Shown: piece after piece, positions 62,853 to 64,000 of the stretch | Numbering within the stretch: position 1 is the stretch's first letter | Layout of the letters: every line of letters begins with the position of its first letter | Assembly: GCA_944548615.1 (NCBI GenBank) | Contig: OX155963.1 | Location: 20,891,107-20,955,106, forward strand | Reading direction: 5' to 3' | Length of the DNA: 64,000 nucleotides | From: Micropterix aruncella | Taxonomy: Eukaryota; Arthropoda; Insecta; Lepidoptera; Micropterigidae | Notes under the pieces: model-generated | What the model was told of the DNA's origin: nothing | Database searches by the model: none | The model's input: the letters and a program-made list of their open reading frames with translations, nothing else | Made by a program: the position numbers and the translations under genes

Positions 62853-63560
62853 AGAATTGAACGTATTCAAAATTCGTTCTTAAAACATTTGAATTATCGT
62901 TTCTTTTTGTCCTTTCCCAATTACAGCGAAGCAGCTAGCTTTTATGGTCTTCAATCACTACAAGCAAGAAGAAAATGTGCAGATTGGTGTTTTTCCATAA
63001 ATTGTTGACAGGTTACATTGATTGTTCGGATCTTCTTGGAATGGTATCTTTTCGTGTACCATCGCGACTCGGAGTTGTTTTACCTACCGCAGGTTGGCAA
63101 TAATTATGCACAAAACTGTTTTATTTATAGAGTATGTAAAATTTACAACACACAGCTTGGCGATATTGACGTATTCAATTCGTCATCTATCGCTCTTAAA
63201 AAAGCAATAATTAATGACGGTGTTGGCATATCATTGTAATCGCACTATATAATATAATATTAATCATATGTATTCAAGAATAAATCAAGAATATATTTAT
63301 ATAATATGTATGACAATAATATGTATACTTTAGGGAACGTGTATTCACATAAAATTGTATTTACTTATATGACTCCCCCCTTCCCAATTCTCACCTCCGC
63401 TTATGTGAGTTTATTCTTCATAGAAAACTGTTAAGTGTTTAAATTATTAATGTGGAAACGTATTATTAGTATTATCTTTGAAATTTAATAATTTTGTGCC
63501 CAATATCTTGTAAAAGCTGTTTGTTTCCTTAACAATAATAAAATAAAAATAAAAAAATGA
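62853..63560 (+). pseudogene. LINE C-terminus inserted in the tandem array
   Basis: IERIQNSFLKHLNYRFFLSF, PNYSEAASFYGLQSLQARRK, CADWCFFHKLLTGYIDCSDL and LGMVSFRVPSRLGVVLPTA, then after a frame shift NNYAQNCFIYRVCKIYNTQL, GDIDVFNSSSIALKKAI. This is the C-terminal region of the same LINE group as ORF2 at 48-50.9 kb. The AAATAAAAATAAAAAAATG tail is at 63541-63559. ATAAAG flanks both sides (62847-62852 and 63561-63566). Confidence 0.85.
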
Positions 63561-63800
63561 ATAAAGGTACTAACACTACGCTTTCGACTATAAGTTAAAT
63601 TCGGTTATTTGTGTTCAGGGCGACTACCTAACAGCTTACCTAGCATCTTCTTTGTGCCATACAACAGAAGAAAAATAATAAATCCAGAATCTTTGACACA
63701 GACGGAGCCGCGGGTACAGATTGACATAATAAATGGGATACTTAAAGGTACTAACACTAAGCTTGTCGACTATAAGTTAAATTCGATTATTTGTGTTCAG
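63561..63800 (+). repeat. Tandem array, right part
   Basis: Continues the array at 62440-62852 with anchors at 63567 and 63748 (181 apart). The last unit breaks off after TTCGATTATTTGTGTTCAG. Confidence 0.8.
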
Positions 63801-64000
63801 GCTGTGCATCTACGAGGGCGGAAAGTGTGTGCTGGGCGAGGCTTGGGCGGGCCGGATTCAATCCGCTATCCGCAGTCAGCCATTAAAATTTCGATACCGC
63901 AGCGCAGACTTATCCGGATTTGCGCAATTTAATATTACCGCGCGGTTGACTAAATACGCCCGATATTGTAATAATTTTGGATATTTGGCGGAACTTCGCC
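63801..64000 (+). other. Frame open to the window edge, possible exon or repeat flank
   Basis: After TTATTTGTGTTCAG the frame starting CTG TGC ATC reads LCIYEGGKCVLGEAWAGRIQ, SAIRSQPLKFRYRSADLSGF and stays open through 64000. The beginning is GC-rich and codon-like. However, the acceptor-like TGTTCAGG belongs to the tandem unit, so its position may be accidental. No family is recognised. Confidence 0.25.

Noticed and set aside
62440..63800. CRISPR-like array
   Set aside because: Units of about 175 bp with no short repeat/spacer alternation, in a eukaryotic context with a LINE inside.

Overview
The window looks like a repeat-dense, mostly intergenic stretch of an insect chromosome, very probably a moth or butterfly (Lepidoptera). 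The background is AT-rich and eukaryotic. There are no operons or ribosome binding sites, and almost every stretch with protein-like content belongs to a transposable element. The element types are non-LTR retrotransposons (LINEs) of the CR1/Jockey, R1, RTE and RNase H-bearing I-like groups, plus mariner, piggyBac-like, hAT-like and foldback DNA elements. The RTE tail ending in GATGAT repeats and the LINE tail ending in AAG repeats are of the kind usual in Lepidoptera. Species cannot be named from sequence alone.

Layout. 1-6 kb: LINE 3' fragments, a MITE and other repeats. 7.6-8.7 kb: a GC-rich SINE-like element (called element A here) split by a LINE fragment with clear target-site duplications (TSDs). 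12.7-16.1 kb: a four-layer nest, in which a mariner relic is split by element A, which is split by an inverted second element A, next to which an R1-clade LINE inserted at the same target. 16.5-22.6 kb: two CR1/Jockey-type LINEs and another element A. 22.7-23.2 kb: a piggyBac-like MITE. 23.6-26.7 kb: the only good candidate for a host gene, two coding exons of an unrecognised small protein with repeats filling its intron and an in-frame TAG followed by 14 more coding-looking codons. 27-31.6 kb: foldback MITEs, further element A copies and an RTE LINE split by element A. 33.6-35.4 kb: two long TA arrays enclosing a nearly perfect 556-bp palindrome, then a minisatellite. 35.9-47.2 kb: LINE remnants, foldback elements and duplicated repeats. 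47.7-52.7 kb: a complete LINE with intact ORF1 (PHD finger, coiled coil, FP-like domain) and intact ORF2 (endonuclease plus reverse transcriptase). 53-64 kb: LINE pieces, MITEs, a promoter-like block, a second mariner relic and a 170-190 bp tandem array split by a LINE.

The autonomous-looking driver is the 47.7-52.7 kb LINE. Element A appears to be a non-autonomous retroposon: 11-13 bp TSDs, a tRNA-like A box on one strand, and at its other end a small stem-loop resembling one near the 3' end of the R1-clade LINE that sits beside it. No defence system, CRISPR array, biosynthetic cluster or rRNA gene was seen. The less ordinary observations are the nest and its reused target site, the element A/R1 link, the palindrome between TA arrays, and the candidate gene with possible stop-codon readthrough. 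All were read by eye; no database search was possible.
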